From the NCBI GenBank assembly GCA_945879145.1, contig CAMCUZ010000002.1, forward strand, positions 1 through 64,000: a stretch of DNA of 64,000 nucleotides, written 5' to 3'. A model generated the notes under the pieces. The model was not told the DNA's origin. It saw only the letters and a list, made by a program, of their open reading frames with translations, and ran no database searches. Positions within the stretch are counted from its first letter, which is position 1. Each line of letters begins with the position of its first letter. Shown piece by piece: positions 1 to 8,618 of this stretch. A program made the translations under genes and the position numbers. This DNA comes from an uncultured Mediterranea sp. Lineage in GTDB: Bacteria; Bacteroidota; Bacteroidia; Bacteroidales; Bacteroidaceae.

Positions 1-204
1 GAACGACGAGGCCCTTTGCAATTCAATCCGTCCCCAGAAGCGTTGTTCGGCTGGATTGCCCGGGGTATGGCCATAGCCCGTTAGTGGAAGTCCGGTCTCA
101 CAGGTCAGGCACATCATTTCCTCTCCGTTGCGTAGCAGCGCTCCACACACGGCACAATGCTTAGGAAAGAAAAGCCGATAAAGCGAAAAGAGCATGGGGT
201 TCAT
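1..204 (-). CDS. ComF family protein, N-terminal part (cut by window edge)
   Basis: Reading the minus strand from the ATG at 202-204 gives 68 codons without a stop up to the window edge. The peptide carries two CxxC pairs, CAVC at residues 18-21 and CLTC at 32-35, after a hydrophobic LFF start. This is the zinc-ribbon N-terminus of ComF proteins, which are phosphoribosyltransferase-fold proteins linked to DNA uptake. The phosphoribosyltransferase domain lies outside the window, so catalytic residues cannot be checked. DprA, another DNA-uptake protein, is encoded on the same strand at 1447-2559, but cysK lies between them and there is no clear operon. Confidence 0.75.
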   Translation of the reverse strand, partial: MNPMLFSLYRLFFPKHCAVCGALLRNGEEMMCLTCETGLPLTGYGHTPGNPAEQRFWGRIELQRASSF

Positions 205-315
205 TGGTTGAAAGAGGCTATGACAGTTGTAAACGGAAGTGTCCAAACCGGTAAAGGATGATTATCCCAGTCCGGTCTGGACCATAACAGAGAGCAATGA
301 ATGGTTGCGCTGTTG

Positions 316-1248
316 TTAATAGGTGTAGAGTGGGGTGGAGAGGTAGCGCTCACCCGTATCGGGCAGAAGAGCTACTATGGTCTTACCTTCGTTCTCTGCC
401 CGACGGGCCAGACGGATGGCACCGGCCAGTGAGGCACCCGACGAGATGCCTACCAGTAGTCCCTCGGTGCGAGCCAGTTCACGACTGGTATTCAAAGCTT
501 CGTCGTTTTCAATGCCGATTACTTCATCCACCACCTCGGCATGGTAGTTGCCTGGTACGAATCCGGCACCGATGCCCTGTATCTTGTGGGGGCCAGGTTT
601 TCCGCCTTGCAATACGGGGGAGCTGGCAGGTTCTACAGCTACCACCTTGATGGCTTTATTATGGCTTTTCAGTGTTTCACCTGTGCCGCTCACAGTGCCT
701 CCTGTGCCTACACCAGCTACAAAGAAGTCAATCTGCCCATCGGTATCACGCCAGATTTCCTCGCCCGTGGTACGACGGTGAACGGCAGGGTTTGCAGGGT
801 TATTGAATTGCTGTAGAATGAGTGAGCCTGGTATCTGGTTGTGCAGTTCCTCGGCCTTGGCTATGGCTCCCTTCATGCCTTCTGCACCGCTGGTCAGTAC
901 CAGCTCGGCCCCCAGGGCTTTGAGCAGGGTGCGGCGTTCGATACTCATCGTCTCAGGCATGGTCAGGATGAGATGATATCCTTTCGAAGCAGAAACAAAG
1001 GCCAGTCCTACGCCGGTGTTTCCGCTGGTGGGTTCTATCAAGGTAGCACCAGGTTGCAGCAATCCGCGCTGTTCAGCATCCTCAATCATAGCCAGTGCCA
1101 CGCGGTCCTTTACGCTGCCAGCGGGGTTGAAATACTCCAGTTTAACCAGAATCCGGGCTTTCAGCTGGTGTTTCTTTACGAAGTTGTTAAGCTCCAGAAG
1201 TGGAGTGTTGCCTACCAGTTCGGTCAGGCTTTTTGCTACTTTCGACAT
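316..1248 (-). CDS. cysK: Cysteine synthase A (O-acetylserine sulfhydrylase)
   Basis: This is a 310-residue, fold-type II pyridoxal-phosphate enzyme that makes cysteine from O-acetylserine and sulfide in the cytoplasm. The PLP lysine is K47 in AGSVKDR. The substrate and phosphate-binding loops are PTSGNTG (73-79) and GTGGTVSGTG (181-190). Length and motif order match CysK rather than cystathionine beta-synthase, which has extra domains. The gene stands alone with its own promoter-like site about 45 bases upstream. The short 3' gap to the ComF gene shows no clear hairpin. Confidence 0.95.
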   Translation of the reverse strand: MSKVAKSLTELVGNTPLLELNNFVKKHQLKARILVKLEYFNPAGSVKDRVALAMIEDAEQRGLLQPGATLIEPTSGNTGVGLAFVSASKGYHLILTMPETMSIERRTLLKALGAELVLTSGAEGMKGAIAKAEELHNQIPGSLILQQFNNPANPAVHRRTTGEEIWRDTDGQIDFFVAGVGTGGTVSGTGETLKSHNKAIKVVAVEPASSPVLQGGKPGPHKIQGIGAGFVPGNYHAEVVDEVIGIENDEALNTSRELARTEGLLVGISSGASLAGAIRLARRAENEGKTIVALLPDTGERYLSTPLYTY

Positions 1249-1291
1249 GATTTCTTTACTTTAGTTATACATTGTATTCTTTTTCTGTCTG

Positions 1292-1299
1292 CAAAGTTA
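1292..1299 (-). promoter_or_regulatory. Bacteroidetes-type -7 element for cysK
   Basis: On the minus strand this reads TAACTTTG, an exact match to the Bacteroidetes -7 consensus TAnnTTTG. It lies 43 bases before the cysK start. The -33 TTTG partner is not clear; CTTG occurs at about the right distance. Confidence 0.55.
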
Positions 1300-1446
1300 T
1301 GCTGTTTGTTGTAATCCACCAAGGGTTGGCTGAAATTTAGAAAATTGTCCTTATAAATTTATTCTATTCAGATGAATTATTCTATAACAACTGCAAAAAT
1401 AACTTGTATGTAGAATATTGTTCTTTCCGCTTATCGCTTGAGAAAG

Positions 1447-2559
1447 TTATCCTAACAAATGGTAGGATCCTCCTACATTGGTACGGATTACGCCCTTCAT
1501 TTCCAGTTCAAAAAGCAAGGCACTCATCCGATTGACTGGGATGCCTGATTCTACCACCAGGGCATTAATATGGAGGTCGCCCCGTTGGTTCAGGATTTGG
1601 ATAATGCGCTCCTCTTCAGGTGTGAAGTCTAAAAACAGGTTACGCTGTACGTTGGTGACGCGGGCCTTTGGGGTATCCCAGTTCATGGCTTTGACGAACT
1701 CTTCTGCATTGAGCAGGATCTGAGCTTTGTGGTCGCGTATCAGTTGATTGCAGCCTATAGAGAAGGTGTCGTTTCGCTTGCCTGGTACAGCAAAGCATTC
1801 ACGGTTATAGTCGTTGGCTAGTCCGGCGGTAATGAGGGAGCCCCCCTTAGCGCCCGACTCTACCACGATGACGGCATCGCTGAGACCCGCAACAATGCGA
1901 TTGCGCTGTACAAAGTTCTGACGGTCAGGGTTGGTTTGCGTGAGGAATTCGGTCAGCAGGCCCCCTTTTGTCTGGATCTCTTGGGCCGTATGACGGTGGA
2001 CGTAGGGATAGATGCGGTCCAAACCATGGGCCAGTACGGCTACGGTGGCCAGGTTGTTGCGTTGTGCTTCGCGGTGGCTGTGGATATCGATGCCATAGGC
2101 CAATCCGCTCACGATGAGTGCATCGGGGCAGTAGGTGGCGAGATCGTGGATAAACTCAGTACAAAACTCCTTGCCGTAGTCTGTAGCATGGCGTGTACCC
2201 ACCATAGCGACTACATGTAGCTGGTTAAAGTCGGTATGCCCTTGAAAGAAGAGAACGATGGGAGCATCCTCGCATTCCCGCAGGCGCGAAGGATAGGCTT
2301 CGTCTTTTAGGGTGAGGCATCGTATGCCGTGAGCTTCGGCAAAACGTAACTCTTCTTCGGCTCTGCAAAAGGCTTCTTTGTTATCGAGGGCTTTGACTAC
2401 CGAAGGACGAAGGTCGGGAATCAACATGGGCAGCTCTTTGCGGCGGGCAAAGAGTTCAGTTGCGCTACCAACACTCTCCACCAGGCGCTTGGCTCCGATG
2501 TGACCAATACCTTCGCACAAAGAGAGGGCAATGCTGCAGATTTGTTCTTCGCGATTCAT
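1447..2559 (-). CDS. dprA: DNA-processing protein DprA
   Basis: This 370-residue protein has the DprA Rossmann-like core. It protects incoming single-stranded DNA and loads RecA on it during uptake. Visible markers are VGTRHATDYG (about 120-129), SGLAYGIDIHSH (151-162), a strand with ESGAKGGSL (235-242), and a C-terminal winged-helix domain (about 310-370). An N-terminal helix-hairpin-helix-like stretch covers residues 1-60. The gene begins 24 bases after the thioesterase gene on the same strand, so the two are probably co-transcribed. The length is typical of Bacteroidales DprA. Confidence 0.95.
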   Translation of the reverse strand: MNREEQICSIALSLCEGIGHIGAKRLVESVGSATELFARRKELPMLIPDLRPSVVKALDNKEAFCRAEEELRFAEAHGIRCLTLKDEAYPSRLRECEDAPIVLFFQGHTDFNQLHVVAMVGTRHATDYGKEFCTEFIHDLATYCPDALIVSGLAYGIDIHSHREAQRNNLATVAVLAHGLDRIYPYVHRHTAQEIQTKGGLLTEFLTQTNPDRQNFVQRNRIVAGLSDAVIVVESGAKGGSLITAGLANDYNRECFAVPGKRNDTFSIGCNQLIRDHKAQILLNAEEFVKAMNWDTPKARVTNVQRNLFLDFTPEEERIIQILNQRGDLHINALVVESGIPVNRMSALLFELEMKGVIRTNVGGSYHLLG

Positions 2560-2583
2560 GGTCTATAGATTTCAATGGGTTGA

Positions 2584-2994
2584 TTACTCTTTGGGCAGGT
2601 AGGGGGCCAGCAGTTGGTTGAGCGCTGGGCTTTCGGCCAGGCGGCCATTTACCAGGCTTACGGCTTCCACTACACCTTTCAGCACCACCTTGTTGTCGGC
2701 TTTGCGGAAGATATCTTGGATAAAGACATAGCGAATACCCTCTTTTTTGAGGGCCAAGCGGCATACAAACTCGTCGCCACTCTTGAGTGGAGTCTTGAAA
2801 GCCATTGAGATACGGGCTACCACGGCATCAATCCCCTGCTCGTGGAGTGCGGCAAAGCTGGTGCCAGTACCCAGTAGAAATTCGTGGCGGGCATGTTCGA
2901 GGTAGTGTTGGTAATTGGCGTTGTTGACGATTCCTTGCAGGTCGCACTCATAGTCGCGCACCTTCATGGTCAGTTCGTGGATATAGTTCTCCAT
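2584..2994 (-). CDS. Acyl-CoA thioesterase, 4HBT hot-dog fold (YbgC-like)
   Basis: This is a 136-residue hot-dog thioesterase that hydrolyses acyl-CoA thioesters. The active-site segment YECDLQGIVNNANY (15-28) has the aspartate D18 and the HxxY-like helix expected of the 4-hydroxybenzoyl-CoA thioesterase/YbgC family. A longer frame starts 11 codons upstream, but I chose the ATG at 2994 because AAGGAG sits 7 bases before it, one of the few strong Shine-Dalgarno sites here, and because residues before it do not resemble the family. It is followed by dprA after 24 bases. The natural substrate is not shown by the sequence. Confidence 0.85.
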   Translation of the reverse strand: MENYIHELTMKVRDYECDLQGIVNNANYQHYLEHARHEFLLGTGTSFAALHEQGIDAVVARISMAFKTPLKSGDEFVCRLALKKEGIRYVFIQDIFRKADNKVVLKGVVEAVSLVNGRLAESPALNQLLAPYLPKE

Positions 2995-3089
2995 GTGATT
3001 TCTCCTTATATATATATTATACTTCAAAATCCACTACAGTTCGGCTTTCACGCACCTGCTTGCAGTGGGTACTGATGGCCTTACTCGAA

Positions 3090-4367
3090 TTACTCAATCA
3101 ACCCCTTGAAGCGCTTCAGCTCTTCGGTGCTGACCAGTTTGTAGAGTTTGTCACTGGGGCGTATCTTTACCGATTTCATCGAGAAGTGCTCCCCCCTGTG
3201 TACCGTCTGCACGGGCTTTAGGTCCACACGTGCCTCTTCGAGTGTAACAAATTCGGCACCAGTGGTTGGCCCGGTGATGAGCAGTTTGTCGCCTACGCTG
3301 ATTTCGGCAGCTTCGACCAGAAACTCTGCCACACCCAAGTTGGAGAAGTAGCGAATGCCCTTACCTACATAAATCTTGCGTTCGGTGGCTGCCGAACCGT
3401 AGTTCTTGGTCCATTCGCCCAGTCGCTGCCCCAAGTAGTAACCGTCCCAAAAGCCACGGTTGAAGACGGTAGCAAGTCGCTCGTCCCATTGGGCAATCTT
3501 CTCGTCGGTAAAGCTCCCTTCCACGTAGGCTCGAACAGCCTCCTTATAGCATTCGGCCACTGTTCGAACGTACTCCGGACCGCGAGCGCGCCCCTCTATT
3601 TTGAATACCCTGACGCCAGCATCCATCATCTTGTTCATGAAGTGGATGGTCTTCAGATCCTTGGGCGACATGATGTATTGATTATCTACCTCCAATTCCA
3701 CATCAGTCTCCTTGTCGCGTACCAGGTAGGAGCGGCGGCACACCTGCATGCAGGCACCGCGATTAGCCGAGTGGTTCATTTCGTGTAGCGAGAGGTAGCA
3801 CTTGCCGCTTACGGCCATGCAGAGGGCGCCATGGCAGAACATCTCAATGCGTATCGGTTGTCCCGATGGACCACAAATCTGCTCCTCCACGATGTGGCGG
3901 TGAATCTCGGCCACTTGCTCCAGATTGAGCTCGCGGGCCAGCACGACTACGTCGGCAAACTGAGCATAGAAGCGCAGGGCTTCAACGTTGCTGATGTTGA
4001 GCTGCGTGCTGAGGTGTACCTCTTGACCAATCTGTCGGGCATAGCTCATCACCGCTACATCGGCTGCTATCACGGCTGAGATGCCCGCTTGCTTGGCTGC
4101 ATCGATGATGGTACGCATCAGCGGCAGGTCGTTGTCGTAAATGATGGTGTTCACCGTCAAGTAGCTCTTCATGCCGTGGCCCTCACAGGTCTGGGCAATC
4201 TCTTTCAGGTCGTTGATGGTAAAGGTATTGGCTGAGCGGGCCCTCATGTTGAGGTTTTCGATGCCAAAGTAGATGCTGTCGGCCCCAGCCTGAATGGCTG
4301 CGGCAAGCGACTCACGGCTCCCCACAGGGGCCATGATTTCAAAATCTTCTATGCGATGTGTGCTCAT
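3090..4367 (-). CDS. U32 family protein (TrhP/RlhA-type RNA hydroxylase)
   Basis: This 425-residue protein belongs to peptidase family U32, whose studied members TrhP (YegQ) and RlhA (YdcP) are prephenate-dependent RNA hydroxylases rather than proven proteases. The U32 signature is at 175-190 (EMFCHGALCMAVSGKC). Cysteines 183, 190, 206 and 210 have the spacing of the iron-sulfur ligands described in the family. The frame is open 53 codons further upstream, but the ATG at 4367 is chosen because a TACTTTTG promoter element lies 17-24 bases before it, inside the longer frame. The gene is divergent from the tRNA-dihydrouridine synthase gene, another RNA-modification gene. Whether tRNA or rRNA is the target cannot be told here. 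Confidence 0.85.
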   Translation of the reverse strand: MSTHRIEDFEIMAPVGSRESLAAAIQAGADSIYFGIENLNMRARSANTFTINDLKEIAQTCEGHGMKSYLTVNTIIYDNDLPLMRTIIDAAKQAGISAVIAADVAVMSYARQIGQEVHLSTQLNISNVEALRFYAQFADVVVLARELNLEQVAEIHRHIVEEQICGPSGQPIRIEMFCHGALCMAVSGKCYLSLHEMNHSANRGACMQVCRRSYLVRDKETDVELEVDNQYIMSPKDLKTIHFMNKMMDAGVRVFKIEGRARGPEYVRTVAECYKEAVRAYVEGSFTDEKIAQWDERLATVFNRGFWDGYYLGQRLGEWTKNYGSAATERKIYVGKGIRYFSNLGVAEFLVEAAEISVGDKLLITGPTTGAEFVTLEEARVDLKPVQTVHRGEHFSMKSVKIRPSDKLYKLVSTEELKRFKGLIE

Positions 4368-4383
4368 TCTGTCTCTTTTTCGG

Positions 4384-4432
4384 CAAAAGTACGATGAATT
4401 ATTCAAAATCCCAACCTCTTTTACTACTTTTG
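4384..4432. promoter_or_regulatory. Divergent promoter pair between U32 and dus genes
   Basis: Two identical TACTTTTG elements face apart. The minus-strand copy at 4384-4391 serves the U32 gene, and the plus-strand copy at 4425-4432 serves the dihydrouridine synthase gene at 4478. Both fit TAnnTTTG exactly. No clear TTTG at -33 was found for either. Confidence 0.6.
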
Positions 4433-4477
4433 CGCCGCAATTGTGCATATTCACCCTAAAATAGAGGAAAACAACAG

Positions 4478-5464
4478 ATGAAAATAGGTAATGTGGAGCT
4501 GCCCAACGAGGCGGTGCTCTTGGCACCGATGGAGGATGTTACGGATCCGGCTTTCCGCTTGATGTGCAAGCGCTTTGGCGCTGATATGGTCTATACGGAG
4601 TTTGTGTCGGCTGATGCACTGATTCGTTCGGTGACAAAGACAGAACAGAAGTTGCGTATCAGCGACGAGGAGCGTCCCGTGGCTATTCAGATTTACGGCC
4701 GCGATGTGCCTACCATGGTAGAGGCTGCACGCATTGTGGAGCAGGCTAAGCCCGATGTGCTTGACCTGAACTTTGGCTGCCCTGTGAAGCGTGTGGCTGG
4801 CAAAGGGGCTGGTGCGGGCATGTTGCAAAACATTCCGTTGATGCTCGAGATTACGCGAGCAGTGGTCGATGCGGTGAAGGTGCCAGTTACGGTGAAGACC
4901 CGTCTGGGATGGGACGAAAATCATAAGGTGATTGTGGACTTGGCCGAGCAGCTGCAGGATTGTGGTATTCAGGGATTGACCATTCATGGACGTACCCGTG
5001 CACAGATGTACACGGGTGAGGCCGATTGGACCTTGATAGGTCAGGTGAAGAACAATCCGCGGATGCATATTCCCATCATTGGTAACGGCGATGTGACCAC
5101 AGCCGAAAGGGCCCGTGAGTGCTTTGACCGATACGGGGTGGATGCGATTATGATTGGCAGGGCCAGCTTTGGCCGCCCCTGGGTATTCAAAGAGGTGAAG
5201 CACTACCTCACTACGGGCGAACTGCTGCCACCGTTGTCGGCTCAATGGCGACTGGAGGTGTTGCGCCAGCAGGTCGAAGACAGTGTTCGTCTGCTTGACG
5301 AGCGGCGTGGCATCCTCCATGTACGGCGTCATCTGGCGGCTAGTCCGCTCTTCAAGGGGATACCCAATTTTCGCGAAACGCGTATCGCCATGCTGCGTGC
5401 CGAGACCAAGGAGGAGCTCTTCCGCATCTTCGAAGAGCTGCCGTTACAGGCCATGGTACCGTAG
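4478..5464 (+). CDS. dusB: tRNA-dihydrouridine synthase (DusB-like)
   Basis: This 328-residue FMN enzyme reduces uridine to dihydrouridine in the tRNA D-loop. The N-terminus has LAPMEDVTDPAFR (15-27), and the catalytic cysteine is C101 in LNFGCPVKRVAGKGAG. FMN-binding segments TIHGRTR and IGNGDV...IGRAS follow in the expected TIM-barrel order, and a small helical domain ends the protein. Its 3' end overlaps the 3' end of the convergent PAP2 gene by 21 bases, so no terminator space exists between them. Assignment to the DusB branch rests on overall pattern only. Confidence 0.9.
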   Translation: MKIGNVELPNEAVLLAPMEDVTDPAFRLMCKRFGADMVYTEFVSADALIRSVTKTEQKLRISDEERPVAIQIYGRDVPTMVEAARIVEQAKPDVLDLNFGCPVKRVAGKGAGAGMLQNIPLMLEITRAVVDAVKVPVTVKTRLGWDENHKVIVDLAEQLQDCGIQGLTIHGRTRAQMYTGEADWTLIGQVKNNPRMHIPIIGNGDVTTAERARECFDRYGVDAIMIGRASFGRPWVFKEVKHYLTTGELLPPLSAQWRLEVLRQQVEDSVRLLDERRGILHVRRHLAASPLFKGIPNFRETRIAMLRAETKEELFRIFEELPLQAMVP

Positions 5465-6421
5465 GAACGGGGTAGCAAACCAGCGCTTATACATCCAGGT
5501 AACCAAGATGTAGATGCCAAAGGCCGAGACGAATCCCGCCAGGGCATCAATCAGGTAGTGGGCCTGGATATAGACCGTGGCGCAGCAGAGCAGCAGGTAG
5601 AAGGGCAGCAGCAGGGCGAAGAAGCGCTTACTGCCTCGCCAGGCCATAATCATCAAGATGGTGCTCATGCCCACATGGGAGGAGGGGAAAGCGGCAGTGG
5701 GACGTTCGCCCACCTCTTGCGAGTGCTCCACCAGGTTGTAGAAGAAGCCTTGGGCATCGCCCGGACCTGGAAGCAGCTCCTGATGGTGGTGGAAGTAGTC
5801 GCCGATGGAGGGGAAACTACCCTGCAGTACACGCTCCATGCCGATGGCGGGGAAGTAGAACTGTGGACCTGCTACGGGTACGAAGATATAAAAGAGGTAA
5901 TAGACAAAGAAGCCACATACAACCACGAACGACACCTTCTCGAACAGGTCGAAGCGGTAGAGGAAGTACCACACCACCACCAGCAGAATCATGGGATAGT
6001 AGCAGAAGTAGCCCATGTTGAGTGCTTCGCTCATCCACAACTCGGGGAAGCGGAGCGAGAACCATACAGCGGGCTGTCCGCCAAAGAGCCACTGTTCGGC
6101 AGAGGCGAAGAGGTGGTCCAGGTTGGGAAAGACGCGGTTGAACTCGAAGGTGTCGGGGTACCAATAGGAGAGGAGTGACATCTGGATAGCCACCCGTACA
6201 AAGGCCGTCAACTTACAGGGTGCCAGCCGGTAGAGGTACATCAGTACAAAGGTGAGTACCGCCAGACAGGCGCGGTCAATCAACATCTGCCCCGGGTGGT
6301 CCATCTCGCCAAAGAGGCAGAGAATCACTACGGAGGTGAGCAGATTGTAGAGGAGCGAAATCTTCTCTACGGCAAAGAGCCCTTTGCCCTCATTGGTTAT
6401 TTTAAATAGATCTAAAGCCAT
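5444..6421 (-). CDS. Membrane PAP2-superfamily phosphatase/transferase (Aur1-like)
   Basis: This 325-residue integral membrane protein has about six to eight hydrophobic segments. The PAP2 catalytic motifs are in the C-terminal half: AAFPSSHVG at 243-251 with H249, and AHYLID with H288 and D292. The motif spacing and long N-terminal membrane region resemble the Aur1/inositol-phosphorylceramide-synthase branch (PAP2_3) rather than soluble acid phosphatases. Bacteroidetes make sphingolipids, so a head-group transferase or lipid phosphatase role is plausible but inferred. The start overlaps the end of the upstream SDR gene by 10 bases, which suggests translational coupling. Confidence 0.8.
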   Translation of the reverse strand: MALDLFKITNEGKGLFAVEKISLLYNLLTSVVILCLFGEMDHPGQMLIDRACLAVLTFVLMYLYRLAPCKLTAFVRVAIQMSLLSYWYPDTFEFNRVFPNLDHLFASAEQWLFGGQPAVWFSLRFPELWMSEALNMGYFCYYPMILLVVVWYFLYRFDLFEKVSFVVVCGFFVYYLFYIFVPVAGPQFYFPAIGMERVLQGSFPSIGDYFHHHQELLPGPGDAQGFFYNLVEHSQEVGERPTAAFPSSHVGMSTILMIMAWRGSKRFFALLLPFYLLLCCATVYIQAHYLIDALAGFVSAFGIYILVTWMYKRWFATPFLRYHGL

Positions 6422-7431
6422 TGTTCTTGTTTATACCAGGCCACGCTCTCCTTTACGCCGCGTGACAAGGGGTACTCTGGGTGATAGCCCAGCTCCTTGA
6501 TGGCGGGGGTGATGTCGCATTGCCAATTGCGTTGTTTCATTATGCGGTATTTGTCGGGGTTAAGGGTACTGGAGGTACCACGCAAAGTAGCTATCCTTCC
6601 CGCTACAGTGCAGATCAGCTTGAGCAGCCATAGTGGGCACCTGAAATGGATGACAAAGGGGTTGCCCAACTCGCTGCGTAGCAGGTCACTGAAGGTGCGG
6701 CTGGGATAGACCGAGCCGTCGGAGAGAAAGTAGGCACGACGCGTCACCCCCTTCTCGATAGCCAGAAAGATGGCTTGCACCACATCTCTTACATAGACAA
6801 ACGTAAGGTCTTGTCGGCGGAACCCAGCAGCAAAGTCAACGTGCTGCTGGATGGATTGTGCCATGAGGAAGTAGTCTTTCTCACGCGGTCCATAGACCCC
6901 CGTAGGGCGGAAGATGACGTAGGGCAACTGCGACAGTGACTGCAGATACTGCTCGGCATGGAGTTTGCTCAAGCCGTAGGCCGTGTTGGGACAGGGGGTG
7001 TCGTGTTCCGTAATTGGTTGGTAATCCTTCTCGTGGATAGGCCCAAAGATGCTCAGCGTGCTGACAAAGAGGAATTGTCGGGGCATTTGGCCCAGGCGAA
7101 TAAGGGTATCTACCAGTGTGCGTGTCTGCTGGCAGTTCACCCGCTCAAAGTCGCTGGGATGGGCACACTTGGTGGCTCCGGCGCAATGCACTACATAGTC
7201 AAAGGCTCCGCCATTCCGCTCGGCTTGCTCACGGAGTTGCTGCTCCAGCCACTCGGGATGGGCCATGTCGAGCTCCACAAGGTGGATGCGTGGGTCCTTC
7301 AGGTAGGCCTTGCTGCTAGTAGAGCGAATGGCTGCATAGGTAGAGAAGCCGCGGTTCAAGGCCTCTTCCACCAGAAAACTGCCTATGAATCCACTGGCTC
7401 CGGTAATCAATATCTTAGGGGATGGTTGCAT
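6412..7431 (-). CDS. NAD-dependent epimerase/dehydratase (extended SDR)
   Basis: This 339-residue extended short-chain dehydrogenase/reductase has the nucleotide-binding GASGFIG at 11-17, a catalytic serine region STLSIFG (about 124-130), and the Y152-xxx-K156 pair in AYGLSKL. The C-terminal half carries VFRPTGVYGPRE-like and PSRTFSDLL-like segments seen in sugar- and sterol-type epimerases/dehydrogenases. It overlaps the downstream PAP2 gene by 10 bases. Together they may act on one lipid head group, but the substrate cannot be read from the sequence. Confidence 0.85.
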   Translation of the reverse strand: MQPSPKILITGASGFIGSFLVEEALNRGFSTYAAIRSTSSKAYLKDPRIHLVELDMAHPEWLEQQLREQAERNGGAFDYVVHCAGATKCAHPSDFERVNCQQTRTLVDTLIRLGQMPRQFLFVSTLSIFGPIHEKDYQPITEHDTPCPNTAYGLSKLHAEQYLQSLSQLPYVIFRPTGVYGPREKDYFLMAQSIQQHVDFAAGFRRQDLTFVYVRDVVQAIFLAIEKGVTRRAYFLSDGSVYPSRTFSDLLRSELGNPFVIHFRCPLWLLKLICTVAGRIATLRGTSSTLNPDKYRIMKQRNWQCDITPAIKELGYHPEYPLSRGVKESVAWYKQEQWL

Positions 7432-7510
7432 CTTTTTATTCTATTATATATTCAATTTAAAATTTAAAACGGATTCAGTTTAATGGATAAAGTGATGAAG
7501 TATCTAAATT

Positions 7511-8419
7511 TCAAATTTTTAATTCTTTCAGCGGCTCTACGTGGATACTGATGATCGTGTTGGGACCAAACTCCTGCTTGAGTTGCTGCTCGATGCTGCT
7601 CGCGGCAGCATGGGCTTCAGTCAGTGGCAGAGAGCCCTCCATGCGGATGTGTACTTCGATAGCTACAGTGTTCCCAATGCGACGGGTACGGAGGTGATGG
7701 GGTGAACTCACACCGGGCTGTTTGAGAATGATGCTGCGGATAGTCTCCTCTATTTCGGGTGAGAGCGACTTCTCCAGCAGTTCATCGACACAGGGCACCA
7801 GCAGCTTAATGGACACGCGGGCGATGAAGAGACTCACCACTACAGCTGCCATGGGGTCGAGCAGGGTCCAGTAGCTACCCAGCAAGATGGCTCCACCTAT
7901 GCCCACTGAGGTACCTACGGAGGAGAGTGCATCACTGCGGTGATGCCAGGCATTGGCAATGACAGCTGCCGACCTCACCTGCTTACCCACGCGGATGGTG
8001 TAGCGAAAGGTCCACTCCTTTAGAGCCACCGAGAGCAGGGCTGCTGCCAGTGCCAACATACTGGGCTGAGGCAGCACCTCGCCACAAATCACGTGGTAGA
8101 TAGCGGTGACCCCATTCCAGAAGATGCCTACGGCTACGCCAAAGAGCACGGTGCCGATGATGGCCGTGGCCAACGTTTCGTATTTCCCGTGACCATAAGC
8201 ATGACTCTCGTCCTCCGGCTTCGAGGAGATGCGCACAAAGGCCATCACAATCAGGTCGGTGGCAAAGTCAGAGAGGGAGTGTACGGCATCAGCCACCATA
8301 GCTGCACTGTGACCCAGTATGCCTGCGGCAAACTTGAATACCAACAGTAGCAGATTCACCACGCTGCCCGTCAGTGTGACGCGGTAAATCCGTCTCTCTC
8401 TTTCTTTATTGTTGTTCAT
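7511..8419 (-). CDS. Cation diffusion facilitator (CDF) transporter
   Basis: This 302-residue inner-membrane antiporter probably exports zinc or another divalent metal. The metal-site motifs of CDF proteins are visible: D44 and the HSLSD pair (H47, D51) in the second membrane helix, and WHHRSDALSS in the fifth. A cytoplasmic C-terminal domain with HHLRTRRIG and a HIRMEG strand matches the CDF dimerisation domain. The gene is monocistronic, with a promoter-like element about 70 bases upstream. The metal cannot be assigned with confidence. Confidence 0.9.
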   Translation of the reverse strand: MNNNKERERRIYRVTLTGSVVNLLLLVFKFAAGILGHSAAMVADAVHSLSDFATDLIVMAFVRISSKPEDESHAYGHGKYETLATAIIGTVLFGVAVGIFWNGVTAIYHVICGEVLPQPSMLALAAALLSVALKEWTFRYTIRVGKQVRSAAVIANAWHHRSDALSSVGTSVGIGGAILLGSYWTLLDPMAAVVVSLFIARVSIKLLVPCVDELLEKSLSPEIEETIRSIILKQPGVSSPHHLRTRRIGNTVAIEVHIRMEGSLPLTEAHAAASSIEQQLKQEFGPNTIISIHVEPLKELKI

Positions 8420-8488
8420 TGTTTGTTAGTGACTAGCTACTAGCTACGAGCTACAAGTTATAATTAAGTTAATCTTACAATTTGGCTA

Positions 8489-8496
8489 CAAAGATA
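8489..8496 (-). promoter_or_regulatory. -7 element for the CDF transporter gene
   Basis: The minus strand reads TATCTTTG, the most common form of the Bacteroidetes -7 element, about 70 bases before the transporter start. No convincing -33 TTTG was seen. Confidence 0.5.
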
Positions 8497-8618
8497 CGCT
8501 TCTTTGACGAAAGATAATGCAAGTTGCGTGAAATTATGTAGAAAAGCATCGAAATAGGCAACATATCTCGCAAAAAATCGTTTTCTTTGTATCTCAAAAT
8601 TCCTAAAAACGTATTCGT

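Noticed and set aside
4368-4526. 53-codon N-terminal extension of the U32 gene
   Set aside because: The promoter element at 4384-4391 lies inside it, it overlaps the dus start, and the family begins at the ATG at 4367.
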